Source: Histomonas meleagridis
Taxonomy: Eukaryota; Parabasalia; Tritrichomonadida; Dientamoebidae
NCBI GenBank assembly: GCA_020186115.1
Contig: WSYJ01000157.1
Location: 124,001-188,000 of the forward strand
DNA: 64,000 nucleotides
Direction of reading: 5' to 3'
Part shown: positions 39,595 through 49,439 of the stretch, in pieces
How the letters are laid out: each line of letters starts with the position of its first letter
Position numbering within the stretch: position 1 is the first letter of the stretch
Notes under the pieces: generated by a model
Told to the model about the DNA's origin: nothing
Seen by the model: only the letters and a program-made list of their open reading frames with translations
Database searches by the model: none
Position numbers and translations under genes: made by a program

Positions 39595-40815
39595 CTAAAA
39601 ATCAGAATAATCACTTCCTACATTCTTAGATTTGTTCAGTTCTGCAAGTCTATTTCCATCAGCAAGCATTCGAACGAAACTACTAAGTGTCAGTTTGCCT
39701 CCATATGTTCTTACAATTGCTTTTGCCTCTTTATAAGGAATAATAATGTTTGAATCTTTTGCAAATCCATTACGAAGGTCATATGCATCAACGTACATAT
39801 GTTGTCCACGCCATTTCATGAAGCATTCTCGACTTCCGCATGAGATTTGTTTTGCAATGAGTTCAATATATTCAGCGGTTGAAAGCCCATCAACACGCTC
39901 AGCATTACTATAATCAAAAAGACGTTCTTTATGCTTTGGTGGTTGATCTTTTGTCTCAAATAAATTTCGTCCCTTTGCTGGAACCGTTAACGGTTGAGTC
40001 TCAAGGCGACCGTTAAGCTGCTTTGATGGAGTTTTGAAAACGTTTTCAAAGTTAACGGGCGACCTGGGTTTGTGAGGAGTTGGTTGAGAAAGATTAGGAT
40101 CTAATGGTGGAGGTGACTTGCGTGGGGTACGAATGAGGTCAACAGGCGAACTTATTCTTTCTCGACTTGAATAAGAACGCCCACGTGTAGGGGTAGAATA
40201 AGAATTAAAATCATTGGGAGGTGAATCAATTAACCTTCTGCTTTGTCGTGGTGATGGAGTAGATGGAACACTACGGCGAGGTGATAAATTGATTTCTTCT
40301 GATATATCGCCTAAAAGATAAAAATAATTAATTAAACCATTTTCTCGAGTGTCATATTTCAAAAGTGTATTTTCGAGTTCTGATGAGTCACATGATCCTG
40401 CTAAAAAATTTGCAATTGTTATAAATTCACGATATGATATGAAGCCAGTAACAGATGGATCATAATCAATACAACTATTTAAAAATAGTTTTGTATTGTT
40501 CTTTAAAGCATCAATAAGACTTATGGGTTGGTCAGTAACCAAACTTAAATTTAATGATTTCATCATTAATTTGGTAAAATCATCAAACCTAATAAACTTA
40601 CCAGAAACTCCAATTTTGTCCCAAATATAATCAACACCTTGTTCGTCGATGTCAATACCCAATAATTTGATTCTTTCTTGAAATCTTTTTTTATTCATCG
40701 AAATTCCTTGAGTAAAAGAATGATATCGTTCTTGGTTAGTTTTTCCAAGTTCCAATAATTTTTTCCTGATAGATTCAATCTGTTTATCCAATTTTTTGTT
40801 CCAAGAAGTTTTCAT
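39595..40815 (-). CDS. EF-hand-like protein with Ser/Pro-rich linker
   Basis: The 406-residue protein has three parts. Residues 1-175 are helical, with degenerate EF-hand units (GISMNKKRFQERIKLLGIDIDEQGVDYIW, FIRFDDFTKLMM, DYDPSVTGFISYREFITIANF, KYDTRENGLINYFYLL). The loop DYDPSVTGFISY keeps several calcium-ligand positions; the others are degenerate. A linker at about 176-310 is rich in Ser, Pro, Thr and Arg, with many SP and TP sites, probably phosphorylated. Residues 310-406 form a second helical domain (STAEYIELIAKQIS, YKEAKAIVRTYGGKLTLSSFVRML), again EF-hand-like. This resembles flagellar EF-hand scaffold proteins. It shares a 73-bp divergent promoter with the CARMIL-like gene. Confidence 0.6.
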   Translation of the reverse strand: MKTSWNKKLDKQIESIRKKLLELGKTNQERYHSFTQGISMNKKRFQERIKLLGIDIDEQGVDYIWDKIGVSGKFIRFDDFTKLMMKSLNLSLVTDQPISLIDALKNNTKLFLNSCIDYDPSVTGFISYREFITIANFLAGSCDSSELENTLLKYDTRENGLINYFYLLGDISEEINLSPRRSVPSTPSPRQSRRLIDSPPNDFNSYSTPTRGRSYSSRERISSPVDLIRTPRKSPPPLDPNLSQPTPHKPRSPVNFENVFKTPSKQLNGRLETQPLTVPAKGRNLFETKDQPPKHKERLFDYSNAERVDGLSTAEYIELIAKQISCGSRECFMKWRGQHMYVDAYDLRNGFAKDSNIIIPYKEAKAIVRTYGGKLTLSSFVRMLADGNRLAELNKSKNVGSDYSDF

Positions 40816-40840
40816 TTACTACTTGAAAATTTAAAGTATA

Positions 40841-40873
40841 AAAAAGTGACGTACAATTAAAACAAAAAGTGAC
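40841..40873. promoter_or_regulatory. Duplicated AAAAAGTGACG in a divergent promoter
   Basis: Two copies of AAAAAGTGACG start at 40841 and 40864, 23 bp apart, inside the 73-bp gap between divergent genes (starts at 40815 and 40889). The related ten bases AAAAAGTGAC also occur at 29319, 29390 (inverted) and 57948 (inverted). Confidence 0.4.
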
Positions 40874-40888
40874 GAATACAACTTGTCG

Positions 40889-43800
40889 ATGGAAAAGAAA
40901 ACTCTCTATTTTATTAAAGATGGTCATGAAGCAAGAGAATTTATTCGTTCTTTAGGCAGGATCCCAGTTGCAGGTGTTTCGTGTAAAACGCAATCATCTC
41001 ATGGGAAAACGAGATCTTATAACTTAATTTTCGCTCAAACAGGTTTATATTTTTTAAGACCTCCAAGCATTGGTCATTCTACTTCTTTATATTTATTTAT
41101 TTCTATTATTGATATTAAATCCATACAATACTTATCGAAAAATTGTTACATTATTTTATATGGTGATGGTATTCGTCAAATTGAATGTTCTAACTTTGAT
41201 ATCATCATAGAATGTTTAATTCATTTTCGAACTCATATTGAATATAATTCTCCAATTGATCATCCGTTAACTTTTGAAGGTTTTCCTAAACCTCCACAAG
41301 TACAACAATTAACTTCACAACCCCCAGGCCTTCTTAGGGAGAGATCCATGGCTATTAACGCTAAATATCAACAAGATGATTATGAAGATTTATTAAGATT
41401 ATTTGAAGTTTTCGAAACCACACCAAGAACATATATTTCCTTTCCATCTACTTTATCTACTCCATTTCATTATAAGATTATAACTTATCCTCTTTTATGT
41501 GAACAAAAATTGTCAATCGTTCGTTTCAATGGGAATGCCCCAACATTTGTTTGTAAGCTTATTCGTAGTCTTTTAAAATATTCCAAATCCTTAACCACCA
41601 TTATCCTTGAGAATTATCTTGATATGAGATTTGAACAATTTAACTTTGAAACAATTCCAAATCCAACTGCAGTTTCATGGACCTTCAATCATACCTTCCA
41701 TGGCAATCCAGAACGATTTCCATTACTTTTATGGGAGTTTCGAAAATATCAAGGGGATATTCAAACCTTAAATTTCATTAATATTCCATTGAATGTCAAA
41801 ATAGCCGATGCCATTGCTCGATCCATTGTCAAGGGCCATTGTTTCCGTACGATGGAAGTCTTTAGCGCAATTCAAGTTGAAACCTCAAGCGAAGAGACGG
41901 CGAACGTGTCTAATTCGTTGATTTCCGTCACCTCACATTTGCCCATGTTACATACCATATCATTTACAGACTGGACAAATCCAATTATTTTAGTACCACC
42001 AGATCATAAGAATTCGTATTTATTATGTAAATGTGATTCATTACGATCATTCAAATTATCACATGCAAATCTTGCAGGTATTACAACATCATATGAATTT
42101 CCACAAAACTTAACAAACTTAGAATTTCCGAATGCTACGATGAGTTCTACTTCATTAATTACATTCTTAAATTCATTTTCTAAAATTAATAAGAAAAATG
42201 CTACTTTATCATTAAATCATTTACATCTTAATCAGAAGTCATGGGATTCATTTTATAAAGAATCCACAAAAATTCCAACCTTAACAAATCTAATAGAATT
42301 AGATTGGACAGGTAATCCATTACCAGAAACATTTTTAAATGAATTTATTCGAATCTTTTTATCAAATCCGGACTTTAAATTTTTATCCATTGCAGAAATC
42401 TTTAATGATTCGAACATTAAAATATTACAACAAATATTAACACATTTAAGTAAAATTCGATTATGGGGAATTGATTTACATGGAACTAATAAATGTTATT
42501 TCAAAGACAAAATCATTGATGTCTTTAAATCATTATCATCATTACCTTCATTAGAACATTTGAACATATCGAATCAAGAAATAACGAATACGTCATTAAA
42601 GAAGATCTTTGATATGATGGATGCTTCACTTAAATTAATCCATGAAATATCAATGGATGCAACACAAATATCAGATATACAAGCGTTGTATGGTGCATAC
42701 CAACGTTTAACTAATGTTTTAAAGTTAGAATCTATTCAAAGGCCTTTAGTTGATATTGATCGAATTATTAAAACATCTGAAGAATTTAATCGATATACAA
42801 AGTTTAAATTATATTTCACACTTAAAAAGAAGCCAAGTTTAAGATTTCATCGTGTAGCATTTTATCAAAATTCATTAGATTTGGCATCAGCATTTTTTGA
42901 TTATTATAAATCATTTCCACAAAACTTTTTAGTTGACTTTGATGATAATGATAAATATGATTTAACTATAATCGAACAACAAAATTCAATACCACATTCA
43001 TTATTTGATTTTAAATTTACATCAACACCAAAATATTTTGGTATGTATCAAGCATTTTTGTTTGATTCTCCTTATGTAACACCTTCATATCCACCTAATA
43101 ATGAATATCATATTCCTAAATCTTTACGTAATTGTCGGAACTATGCTAATGCTATTGACATGACTCAAAACAATGAAGAAAATGAAAAAGATGATAAAAC
43201 AAATGTTGAAGAAGTATTAAAACAATTTTCAACATTTTTACGTCCTTCATTTTTACCAGTATTAAATAACATTGATACATTAAATAAAATATTTAAATCA
43301 TTTGAAAATGAAGAAGATCCATTTCCTAATAATAATGATATACCACAACCACCGAAATATATTAATAATGAAAGTATATTAATTATTAAAGCTAAATGTA
43401 ATGAGTTTTCGAAGCTATCTGAAACAAATGCTTTAGAAGCAGTATCTACAGCATTAACTCAAACTACATTTGGTATAACTAATATTCAAACGAATTTCTT
43501 AACTACAATGACTTTAGCTTCAACAATTCAAAATACAAATACATTATCTACTGCTTTCACAACTAAAGATTCGACAACGACATCACATTCTGGTACGCAA
43601 AGTCGATTTTCTGATTCGACATTTAACTTCGAAGAAAATGACGAATTAAATGAATTGAAACTTCTTAATAATGATAAGAGTAATAATAAGGAATTAATGA
43701 AATATCAGCCATTACATTTAACAGCGTTGCCTAACTTACAAATGGATGAAAAAGATAAAGAACAAGAAGACGTCGAAACATTTAATGATGTTTATGATAT

Positions 43801-44470
43801 GAATGAAATGGATAATATGACAAAGGATTATAATGAAGAACAGAAAGAAGTTTTATCAATTATACGGAAATATTGTAAAAGTTTTTCTTCATTAAAATCA
43901 AAGAAAGATACCGAAAACATTAAAGTTAAACCTTTACCATTATATCCCTCAAAAGAAAATAATGAAAATGATCAAAAAGAAAATTCATATTTCCAAAAGC
44001 TTTGTAAGAATTATTGTGGTACATTATTAACTAAACCAAATGACTTCAACATAAATGATGATGATAATAAAAGTATCATTGATGATAATTCAAGTATCTA
44101 TGAGGGCTCTGTTACATCAGAGCTAATTCCGGATGATGATGACGATGATATTATGAGAGAAGATAGTCCAATAGTAGGAGGAAGTAAAAGTAATACGCCC
44201 CCTTTGTTACCAATATTTAGTGCTACAAGTTCCTCGTCACCAAAGTCTTCAGTGCTTCTAAAAATACCTCCGCCAATCACTGCGGCGCCTGGTTCGCCGG
44301 GAAAAATAATTGTCCCGCCGCCGTTGACTGGCACAACTTCGATGAAATTGAACATTCCACCGCCGATCGCACCAAGCCAACAGAAAAATGTGGTGATACC
44401 TCCACCAATTGGTGCAAAAAAGCCTGTGTTTACAATACCACCGCCGCTTTCAAGAGATCCCAATAAGTAA
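40889..44470 (+). CDS. CARMIL-like leucine-rich-repeat protein with polyproline tail
   Basis: The product is 1193 residues from the ATG at 40889. The N-terminal ~125 residues look like a PH-type fold (YNLIFAQTGLYFLRP, IIDIKSIQYLSKNCYIILYGDGIRQIEC). A ribonuclease-inhibitor-like LRR region follows from about 185 to 620 (SLTTIILENYLDMRFEQF, LTNLIELDWTGNPLPETFLNEF, LPSLEHLNISNQEITNTSLKKIF). The next ~450 residues are acidic and Asn/Thr-rich. The tail (about 1100-1193) has repeated PPPI or PPPL motifs (IPPPITA, VPPPLTG, IPPPIAP, IPPPIGA, IPPPLSR), binding sites expected for profilin or SH3/EVH1-like domains. PH, LRR and Pro-rich tail in this order is the layout of CARMIL regulators of capping protein and Arp2/3 actin assembly. 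The stop forms TAAA. Confidence 0.72.
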   Translation: MEKKTLYFIKDGHEAREFIRSLGRIPVAGVSCKTQSSHGKTRSYNLIFAQTGLYFLRPPSIGHSTSLYLFISIIDIKSIQYLSKNCYIILYGDGIRQIECSNFDIIIECLIHFRTHIEYNSPIDHPLTFEGFPKPPQVQQLTSQPPGLLRERSMAINAKYQQDDYEDLLRLFEVFETTPRTYISFPSTLSTPFHYKIITYPLLCEQKLSIVRFNGNAPTFVCKLIRSLLKYSKSLTTIILENYLDMRFEQFNFETIPNPTAVSWTFNHTFHGNPERFPLLLWEFRKYQGDIQTLNFINIPLNVKIADAIARSIVKGHCFRTMEVFSAIQVETSSEETANVSNSLISVTSHLPMLHTISFTDWTNPIILVPPDHKNSYLLCKCDSLRSFKLSHANLAGITTSYEFPQNLTNLEFPNATMSSTSLITFLNSFSKINKKNATLSLNHLHLNQKSWDSFYKESTKIPTLTNLIELDWTGNPLPETFLNEFIRIFLSNPDFKFLSIAEIFNDSNIKILQQILTHLSKIRLWGIDLHGTNKCYFKDKIIDVFKSLSSLPSLEHLNISNQEITNTSLKKIFDMMDASLKLIHEISMDATQISDIQALYGAYQRLTNVLKLESIQRPLVDIDRIIKTSEEFNRYTKFKLYFTLKKKPSLRFHRVAFYQNSLDLASAFFDYYKSFPQNFLVDFDDNDKYDLTIIEQQNSIPHSLFDFKFTSTPKYFGMYQAFLFDSPYVTPSYPPNNEYHIPKSLRNCRNYANAIDMTQNNEENEKDDKTNVEEVLKQFSTFLRPSFLPVLNNIDTLNKIFKSFENEEDPFPNNNDIPQPPKYINNESILIIKAKCNEFSKLSETNALEAVSTALTQTTFGITNIQTNFLTTMTLASTIQNTNTLSTAFTTKDSTTTSHSGTQSRFSDSTFNFEENDELNELKLLNNDKSNNKELMKYQPLHLTALPNLQMDEKDKEQEDVETFNDVYDMNEMDNMTKDYNEEQKEVLSIIRKYCKSFSSLKSKKDTENIKVKPLPLYPSKENNENDQKENSYFQKLCKNYCGTLLTKPNDFNINDDDNKSIIDDNSSIYEGSVTSELIPDDDDDDIMREDSPIVGGSKSNTPPLLPIFSATSSSSPKSSVLLKIPPPITAAPGSPGKIIVPPPLTGTTSMKLNIPPPIAPSQQKNVVIPPPIGAKKPVFTIPPPLSRDPNK

Positions 44471-44636
44471 ACAATTTTAATGAAATTCAATTGAAATGCT
44501 GTTGCGTAAATCATTCAAAAATCGATTCTATATCCCCCTCAAAAGTTTGTTTACTCACAAAAGTTGATTTTTGAATTAATTCTTAGTGTCGTTTTTTTGA
44601 AGCTTGGAAATTTGAGAAAATTTTCCAGAATTCCAG

Positions 44637-44786
44637 ATGCTCCTCAACTCAGGACACCAAATCAGCTTAACAGAGATCGAAGAAGTTCTGCCAGAACACC
44701 ATTACCACTTCAAACGACCTGTTGGTGCAGGTGAATTTGGGTCTGTTTTTTTGACTAGTCGATGTGAGCAGATTCTCAAATTTTAA
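44637..44786 (+). pseudogene. Truncated protein-kinase 5' fragment
   Basis: A 49-codon frame ends YHFKRPVGAGEFGSVFLTSR and CEQILKF. GAGEFGSV fits the glycine-rich ATP loop GxGxxGxV of a protein kinase and FLTSR the strand after it, but the frame stops before the VAIK lysine. No further kinase sequence follows; the next recognisable sequence is an ankyrin fragment on the other strand. This looks like a kinase gene cut off by a rearrangement. Confidence 0.7.
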
Positions 44787-44886
44787 TTTTAAATTTCAAT
44801 TGAAATTTGAATGGATTAAATTTTTTTCCCTAAACGTTCTCACGAATTTGGCAATTGGGATGCCCTGTGAAGATACTTAAAAACGT

Positions 44887-45063
44887 TTATTTTACAACAA
44901 GAAGAAAATTTTTCTTAAATATAAAATTATTGAAATAAATAATATTTTTAGCACTAATATCAATATTTCCTTGTTCAAGAAGTAATTTGGCTATTTCTGT
45001 ATGACCATTTTCAGATGCTAAATAATATAAATTATGATTTAATAAGATCGAAAAAGTTTGGGA
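44887..45063 (-). pseudogene. Ankyrin fragment, minus strand
   Basis: A short frame reads NLYYLASENGHTEIAKLLLEQGNIDISAKNI, one ankyrin block of the DUF3447 family, and then runs into the AT-rich insert-like sequence that follows such blocks elsewhere. Neither upstream nor downstream parts of a gene are present. Confidence 0.7.
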
Positions 45064-45249
45064 CTTTTGATTTTTCATATTAAAAAGAATTGAAATAAAA
45101 ATTTATATATTAAATTTTTATTGTTTTGGTAAAGTGTTTCTGTATTTATTGTTAAAGTAATGGAATTTATGTGAAATCAAATGGTTCATGCTTTTTAGCA
45201 CTTTTCATTCAAAGATCCTACCAAAAAAACGTTAATTTAAACGGTATCA

Positions 45250-45747
45250 ATGTCTAGATTCAATCGTAACTTCCAACCTTCATATGAAAGAGAATTCGGA
45301 CCCCGTGGTCATTCCAGTCAAAATTATGATTACTATAATATGCGGCCTCAAAAGACTCGAAGTCCAACTCATTTTTCAAGGCAACCATCAATCACTGATG
45401 ATGATAGGCAAGAAATATATGATCTGCCTAAATTTGACTTTGAACAGCTGAGTCATCAAAAAGATGATATTATGCTTGCAACTATTCCAATTGATGAAAA
45501 TGATGTTACTAATAACCCATTGTGTTCACTTATTGACCAAATAAAAATGAACCAAGAAACGCTATTTGAAACAATTGATTCTATTTCTCGTGTATATGAT
45601 GATGGTGATTTTATTGCAAAATCTATCGAATCTACAGATACTTCAAGGCAACTTAATGCGATTGATTGTGACCTTAGAAATAGATACCAGTTTGTTGCTG
45701 ATTTAAATGGAGATTTAACACAAAGCGTTGAGAATTTTTTTGTTTGA
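45250..45747 (+). CDS. Hypothetical protein, 165 residues
   Basis: The N-terminal 55 residues are rich in Arg, Ser, Pro and Tyr and look disordered (FNRNFQPSYEREFGPRGHSS, RPQKTRSPTHFSRQPS). The remainder is acidic and helical (FEQLSHQKDDIMLATIPIDEN, MNQETLFETIDSISRVYDDGDFIAKSIES, RQLNAIDCDLRNRYQFVADLNGDLTQS). I recognise no family. ATG at 45250 is the first start and AACGG ends 5 bp before it, as in several genes here. The coding composition is less AT-biased than the decayed copies, which supports a real gene. Confidence 0.55.
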   Translation: MSRFNRNFQPSYEREFGPRGHSSQNYDYYNMRPQKTRSPTHFSRQPSITDDDRQEIYDLPKFDFEQLSHQKDDIMLATIPIDENDVTNNPLCSLIDQIKMNQETLFETIDSISRVYDDGDFIAKSIESTDTSRQLNAIDCDLRNRYQFVADLNGDLTQSVENFFV

Positions 45748-46069
45748 CTTTCCAGATTGGAGAAGTGCTTCTTGTGTGAATGACTTGATCAGAAAATAAA
45801 TGATAAAATATTTTTACAAAAAAATTTAATTTTATTCTGTGTAAAAAAATTAGAAACTAAAATTAGATTTGAAAATGAGGAAAAAAAAATAATGAAATCA
45901 AATTGATCCATTTTAAAAAAGAATCTGATATAATGTAAATATGAGGATTTTCCTCGAGTTAATATATTAGAAAAAGCCTTCAGGAATGGATTTTTTTTTC
46001 AAGATAAACGTACTTGTCACCCTTTCTGAAAAAGACCAAGAAAAAGCTCAACAAAAAATTATTTAATTG
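45748..46069. other. AT-rich intergenic region with shared TTGTCACCC motif
   Basis: There is no gene. TTGTCACCCTTTCT at 46014-46027 lies 42 bp upstream of the DUF3447 gene start; nearly the same motif (TTGTCACCCATTCT at 60745-60758) lies 53 bp upstream of the paralogue at 60812. Confidence 0.5.
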
Positions 46070-48550
46070 ATGCAACTCTCGAAATCACTAGAATCAATTG
46101 TCTTTAATCTCAACGAAAATAATTTAGAAACATCAGTTCAAGTAACAATTAATTTATTTGTAGATAGGCTGCCATATACATTTAACTATCTTGTTTCTAG
46201 ACTTATCTATTCAGCTTTTGTTTCCCAAACAAATAATGAAAATATATATATTAAATACTTATTAACTTTAAAAGAAAAAGAAGATGAAAAAGATAAAAAC
46301 AAAAGTGAAACTGAAGCTAATCTTGTTCAAATCTTTTGTAAATATTTACTGAGAATAGAAAAGCAAGAATCATATTTCCTTCTTGAAAAGATGATAGAAG
46401 AAGAAATAATTGAACCATCTTCAGTAAAGAACATGAATACATTATATTTTTCTCAATACAAAACAAAAGAAGAAATAAACAAATTAATGAACAAATTTTC
46501 AAGACCAAAACTCATTGGAGAATTCATCTCAGCACTTGATGAATTATCAAAAGATGATTGGAAGCTTCATATGCAATATGTAAACGAAGGAGTTAATCCA
46601 TTAGAAATTGCTAAAGTACTTCAAAATGATGATTTAGAAAAGCTTCAAGAAATATCATCACATAATGAGTTTGACTTCAACCAAATAATTAGGCCATCAA
46701 TTTATGAAAGATGCTCATTTGTTAACAAAAAAAAAGTTTCATTAATTGATTATTGTGCATTTTTTGGTTCGATTAAATGTTTTAAATATTTGTTATTAAA
46801 TAATTCGAATATCAAAAATACATCTAAATATGCAATTGCAGGTGGAAACTTAGAAATTATTCATTTATGTGAACAAAACAATTCATCATTTACTGAAGCA
46901 TATGAAACAGCTATAGAATTTCATCGAAATGAAATTTTTCGTTATCTTTATGAAAATAAAATTGGAAAAATTTCCAATGACAGAAAAAATTCATCTTCAA
47001 TGTTTTCTTTCCAAAATCCATCTTCAAACTCTTCTTTTACAAAACAGAATTCCAATATCGAAAGTCAAGATAATTGTAATTTAAGTGAAGAAAATTTAAT
47101 ATATCTTGGGAAAAAATGCATAGAATTTAATAATTATGAAATCTTCATGTTTTTAGAAAAAGAAGGAATGAAAATAAATAATAAAATTATAGAAGAAATA
47201 GCATCAAAAGGAAATGCATTCATAATAGAAAGTGATATAGAAAGTCAACAAATTCCAAAAACAATTTTACCATATTCAGTTAAATCAGGAAATATAGAAA
47301 TAGTAAAATTACTTTTAGATAAAGGAATTGATGTTAATTCAAAAACAATTCATTTGAATAATTTTATATATGTTTTAATAATTTGGATTATGCTTTAATA
47401 ATTTGAAATATGTTTTAATAATTTGGATTATGCTTTAATAATTTTATATATGTTTTAATAATTTGAATTATGCTTTAATAATTTTATATATGTTTTAATA
47501 ATTTGGATTATGCTTTAATAATTTGAAATATGTTTTAATAATTTGGATTATGCTTTAATAATTTTATATATGTTTTAATAATTTGGATTATGCTTTAATA
47601 ATTTTATATATGTTTTAATAATTTGAAATATGTTTTAATAATTTGAAACAGCACTTCATATAGCAGTTAGATATAATAATATAGAAATAGTAAAATTACT
47701 TTTAGATAAAGGAATTGATGTTAATGCAAAAAATATTCATTTGAATAATTTGTAATATGTTTTAATAATTTTTAATATGTTTTAATAATTTGAAATATGT
47801 TTTAATAATTTGAAATATGTTTTAATAATTTGAAACAGCACTTCATATAGCAGTTAGATATAATAATATAGAAATAGTAAAATTACTTTTAGATAAAGAA
47901 GGAATTGATATTAATGCAAAAACTATTCATTTGAATAATTTAAAATATGTTTTAATAATTTGGATTATGTTTTAATAATTTGGATTATGTTTTAATAATT
48001 TATAATATGTTTTAATAATTTTATATATGTATTAATAATTTGGAATATGTTTTAATAATTTAGAATATGTTTTAATAATTTAGAATATGTTTTAATAATT
48101 TGAAACAGCACTTCATATAGCAGTTAGAAATAACAATATAGAAATAGTAAAATTACTTATTGATAAAGAAGGAATTGATGTTAATGCAATAAGTATTCAT
48201 TTGAATAATTTTTTATATGTTTTAATAATTTGGATTATGTTTTAATAATTTATAATATGTTTTAATAATTTTATATATGTATTAATAATTTGAAATATGT
48301 TTTAATAATTTTATATAAGTTTTAATAATTTGAAATATGTTTTAATAATTTGAAACAGCACTTCATATAGCAGTTAGATATAATAATATAGAAATAGTAA
48401 AATTACTTTTAGATAAAGGAATTGATGTTAATGCAAAAAATATTCATTTGAATAATTTAGAATATGTTTTAACAATATTTGACTGCAATACAAATTTCAC
48501 AGCAAAAAGGTTATACAGAAATAGTAAATTTACTTCTTAAAAAATTATAA
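46070..48550 (+). CDS. DUF3447/ankyrin-repeat protein with AT-rich inserts between repeats
   Basis: From the ATG at 46070 (an upstream TTG is not a real start) the frame is open to 47398. It encodes a helical N-terminal domain (about 1-150), the linker DDWKLHMQYVNEGVNPLEIAK, the DUF3447 core (YERCSFVNKKKVSLIDYCAFFGSIKCFKYLLLNN, TSKYAIAGGNLEIIHLCEQNN) and then ankyrin repeats. Four further ankyrin blocks, 47642-47737, 47829-47927, 48099-48197 and 48349-48444, each 96 or 99 nt (32 or 33 codons), read ETALHIAVRYNNIEIVKLLL and on to VNAKNI. A final block ends at TAA 48548-48550. They are separated by inserts of 291, 91, 171, 151 and about 35 nt made of a 20-bp unit. Unless the inserts are removed from RNA, only the first 443 residues can be made. 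The family is large in trichomonads; its role is unknown. Confidence 0.7.
47351..48478 (+). repeat. 20-bp minisatellite arrays inserted between ankyrin blocks
   Basis: Four inserts (47351-47641, 47738-47828, 47928-48098, 48198-48348) consist of a 20-bp unit, consensus TATGTTTTAATAATTTGRAW, in about 14, 4, 8 and 7 copies plus a constant 11 nt. A short fifth insert (about 48445-48478) precedes the last block. Each starts after the ATT codon that ends an ankyrin block, with CATTTGAATAATTT, and ends just before TTTGAAACAGCA. Confidence 0.9.
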
Positions 48551-48595
48551 TTCAGCGTCTTCTTCTACAAACATCAAATCTTCATTTTCAATAAA

Positions 48596-48908
48596 AAATG
48601 GAAATGAAGCATGTTTTGATATAAAATTTACCAAAATAAAGAAGAATTTTTTGATAATAATTAGTGGTCTTAAAGAGTGTTACTGAAGATTTAACACAAT
48701 TGGTTCACCAGTATTTTTAACAGGTAATGTTTATGCTTTAACAAATGAAGGTAAATATATTACAAATACAACATCAACTGATTGTATTCCATCAGTTAAA
48801 ACTACAGGTACTTATAAAGAATATCTAGGTATTTTTGTAGCTAAACATGAAACAGGTTATAAAGCTAATTCCAAAGTATTATCGTATTACCAACTTGGGA
48901 AAATTTAA
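48596..48908 (+). pseudogene. Unidentified coding remnant (plus strand)
   Basis: One frame, broken by a single TGA at 48684-48686, reads NGNEACFDIKFTKIKKNF, then FNTIGSPVFLTGNVYAL, STDCIPSVKTTGTYKEYLG, IFVAKHETGYKANSKVLSYY and stops. The composition (Gly, Thr, short hydrophobic strands) is protein-like and beta-rich rather than random for such AT-rich DNA. I do not recognise it. Structural proteins of large DNA transposons (Maverick/Polinton type), common in trichomonads, are one possibility. Confidence 0.4.
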
Positions 48909-48946
48909 CAAATTTGGGTAGTTGAGAAATTAATGTTTTTGAAAAT

Positions 48947-49279
48947 TACAATACACAATGAAATATTTCTGATCTCAGATTAGAATCAGTATCTTTAAAA
49001 CATATCAAACATATTAAAATACATTCATTAACTTGTTTATTTGTTTTTGATTCATGTTCTTTTAATGCTCCAACAACTTCTGGTAAGAAACTATTTAACA
49101 TTTCATCATAATTACTAAGCGTAATTATGCGTTTAGTATTTGTTATATTGTTAACATTAATAATAATAGATAACGTAATGTTTTGTGGTTGATCTTCAGC
49201 TATAGTATTTAATGTATTAAGTAATACAGATGTAACTAAACGATTTGGGAATGTATGTTGACAAGTGCAAAAGGGCGCA
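48947..49279 (-). pseudogene. Unidentified coding remnant (minus strand)
   Basis: An open stretch of about 110 codons without an initiating ATG reads CTCQHTFPNRLVTSVLLNTL, AEDQPQNITLSIIINV, LSNYDEMLNSFLPEVVGALKEHES and ends CFKDTDSNLRSEIFHCVL. It is helical and protein-like, and cut at its 5' side. It lies tail-to-tail with the plus-strand remnant at 48596 and may come from the same lost element. I do not recognise the family. Confidence 0.4.
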
Positions 49280-49439
49280 AATTAACTTTCACAAAAAACA
49301 ATTCAAGAAAATATTTCAAGAATAAATTTGAATTTAAAAAACGGTTTCATGGATAAAACTTTTGCTGTTAATTTTTCCACACGAGACTAAAGGAACATTA
49401 TGACTGAGAAACACTTCTATCAATAAATCAAGCAATTTT

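Noticed and set aside
44098..44514. Minus-strand Gly-rich ORF of 138 codons
   Set aside because: It is the antisense of the CARMIL-like polyproline tail (Pro codons read as Gly).
47351..47641. Ankyrin inserts as ordinary GT-AG introns
   Set aside because: No consistent GT donor or AG acceptor keeps the frame. The only AG at the 3' side lies inside the Thr-Ala codons (ACAGCA) and would give the wrong phase in most copies.
47351..48478. CRISPR-like array (regular repeats alternating with similar-length segments)
   Set aside because: The repeated segments are ankyrin codons and the rest is a 20-bp minisatellite; the organism is a eukaryote and no cas genes are present.
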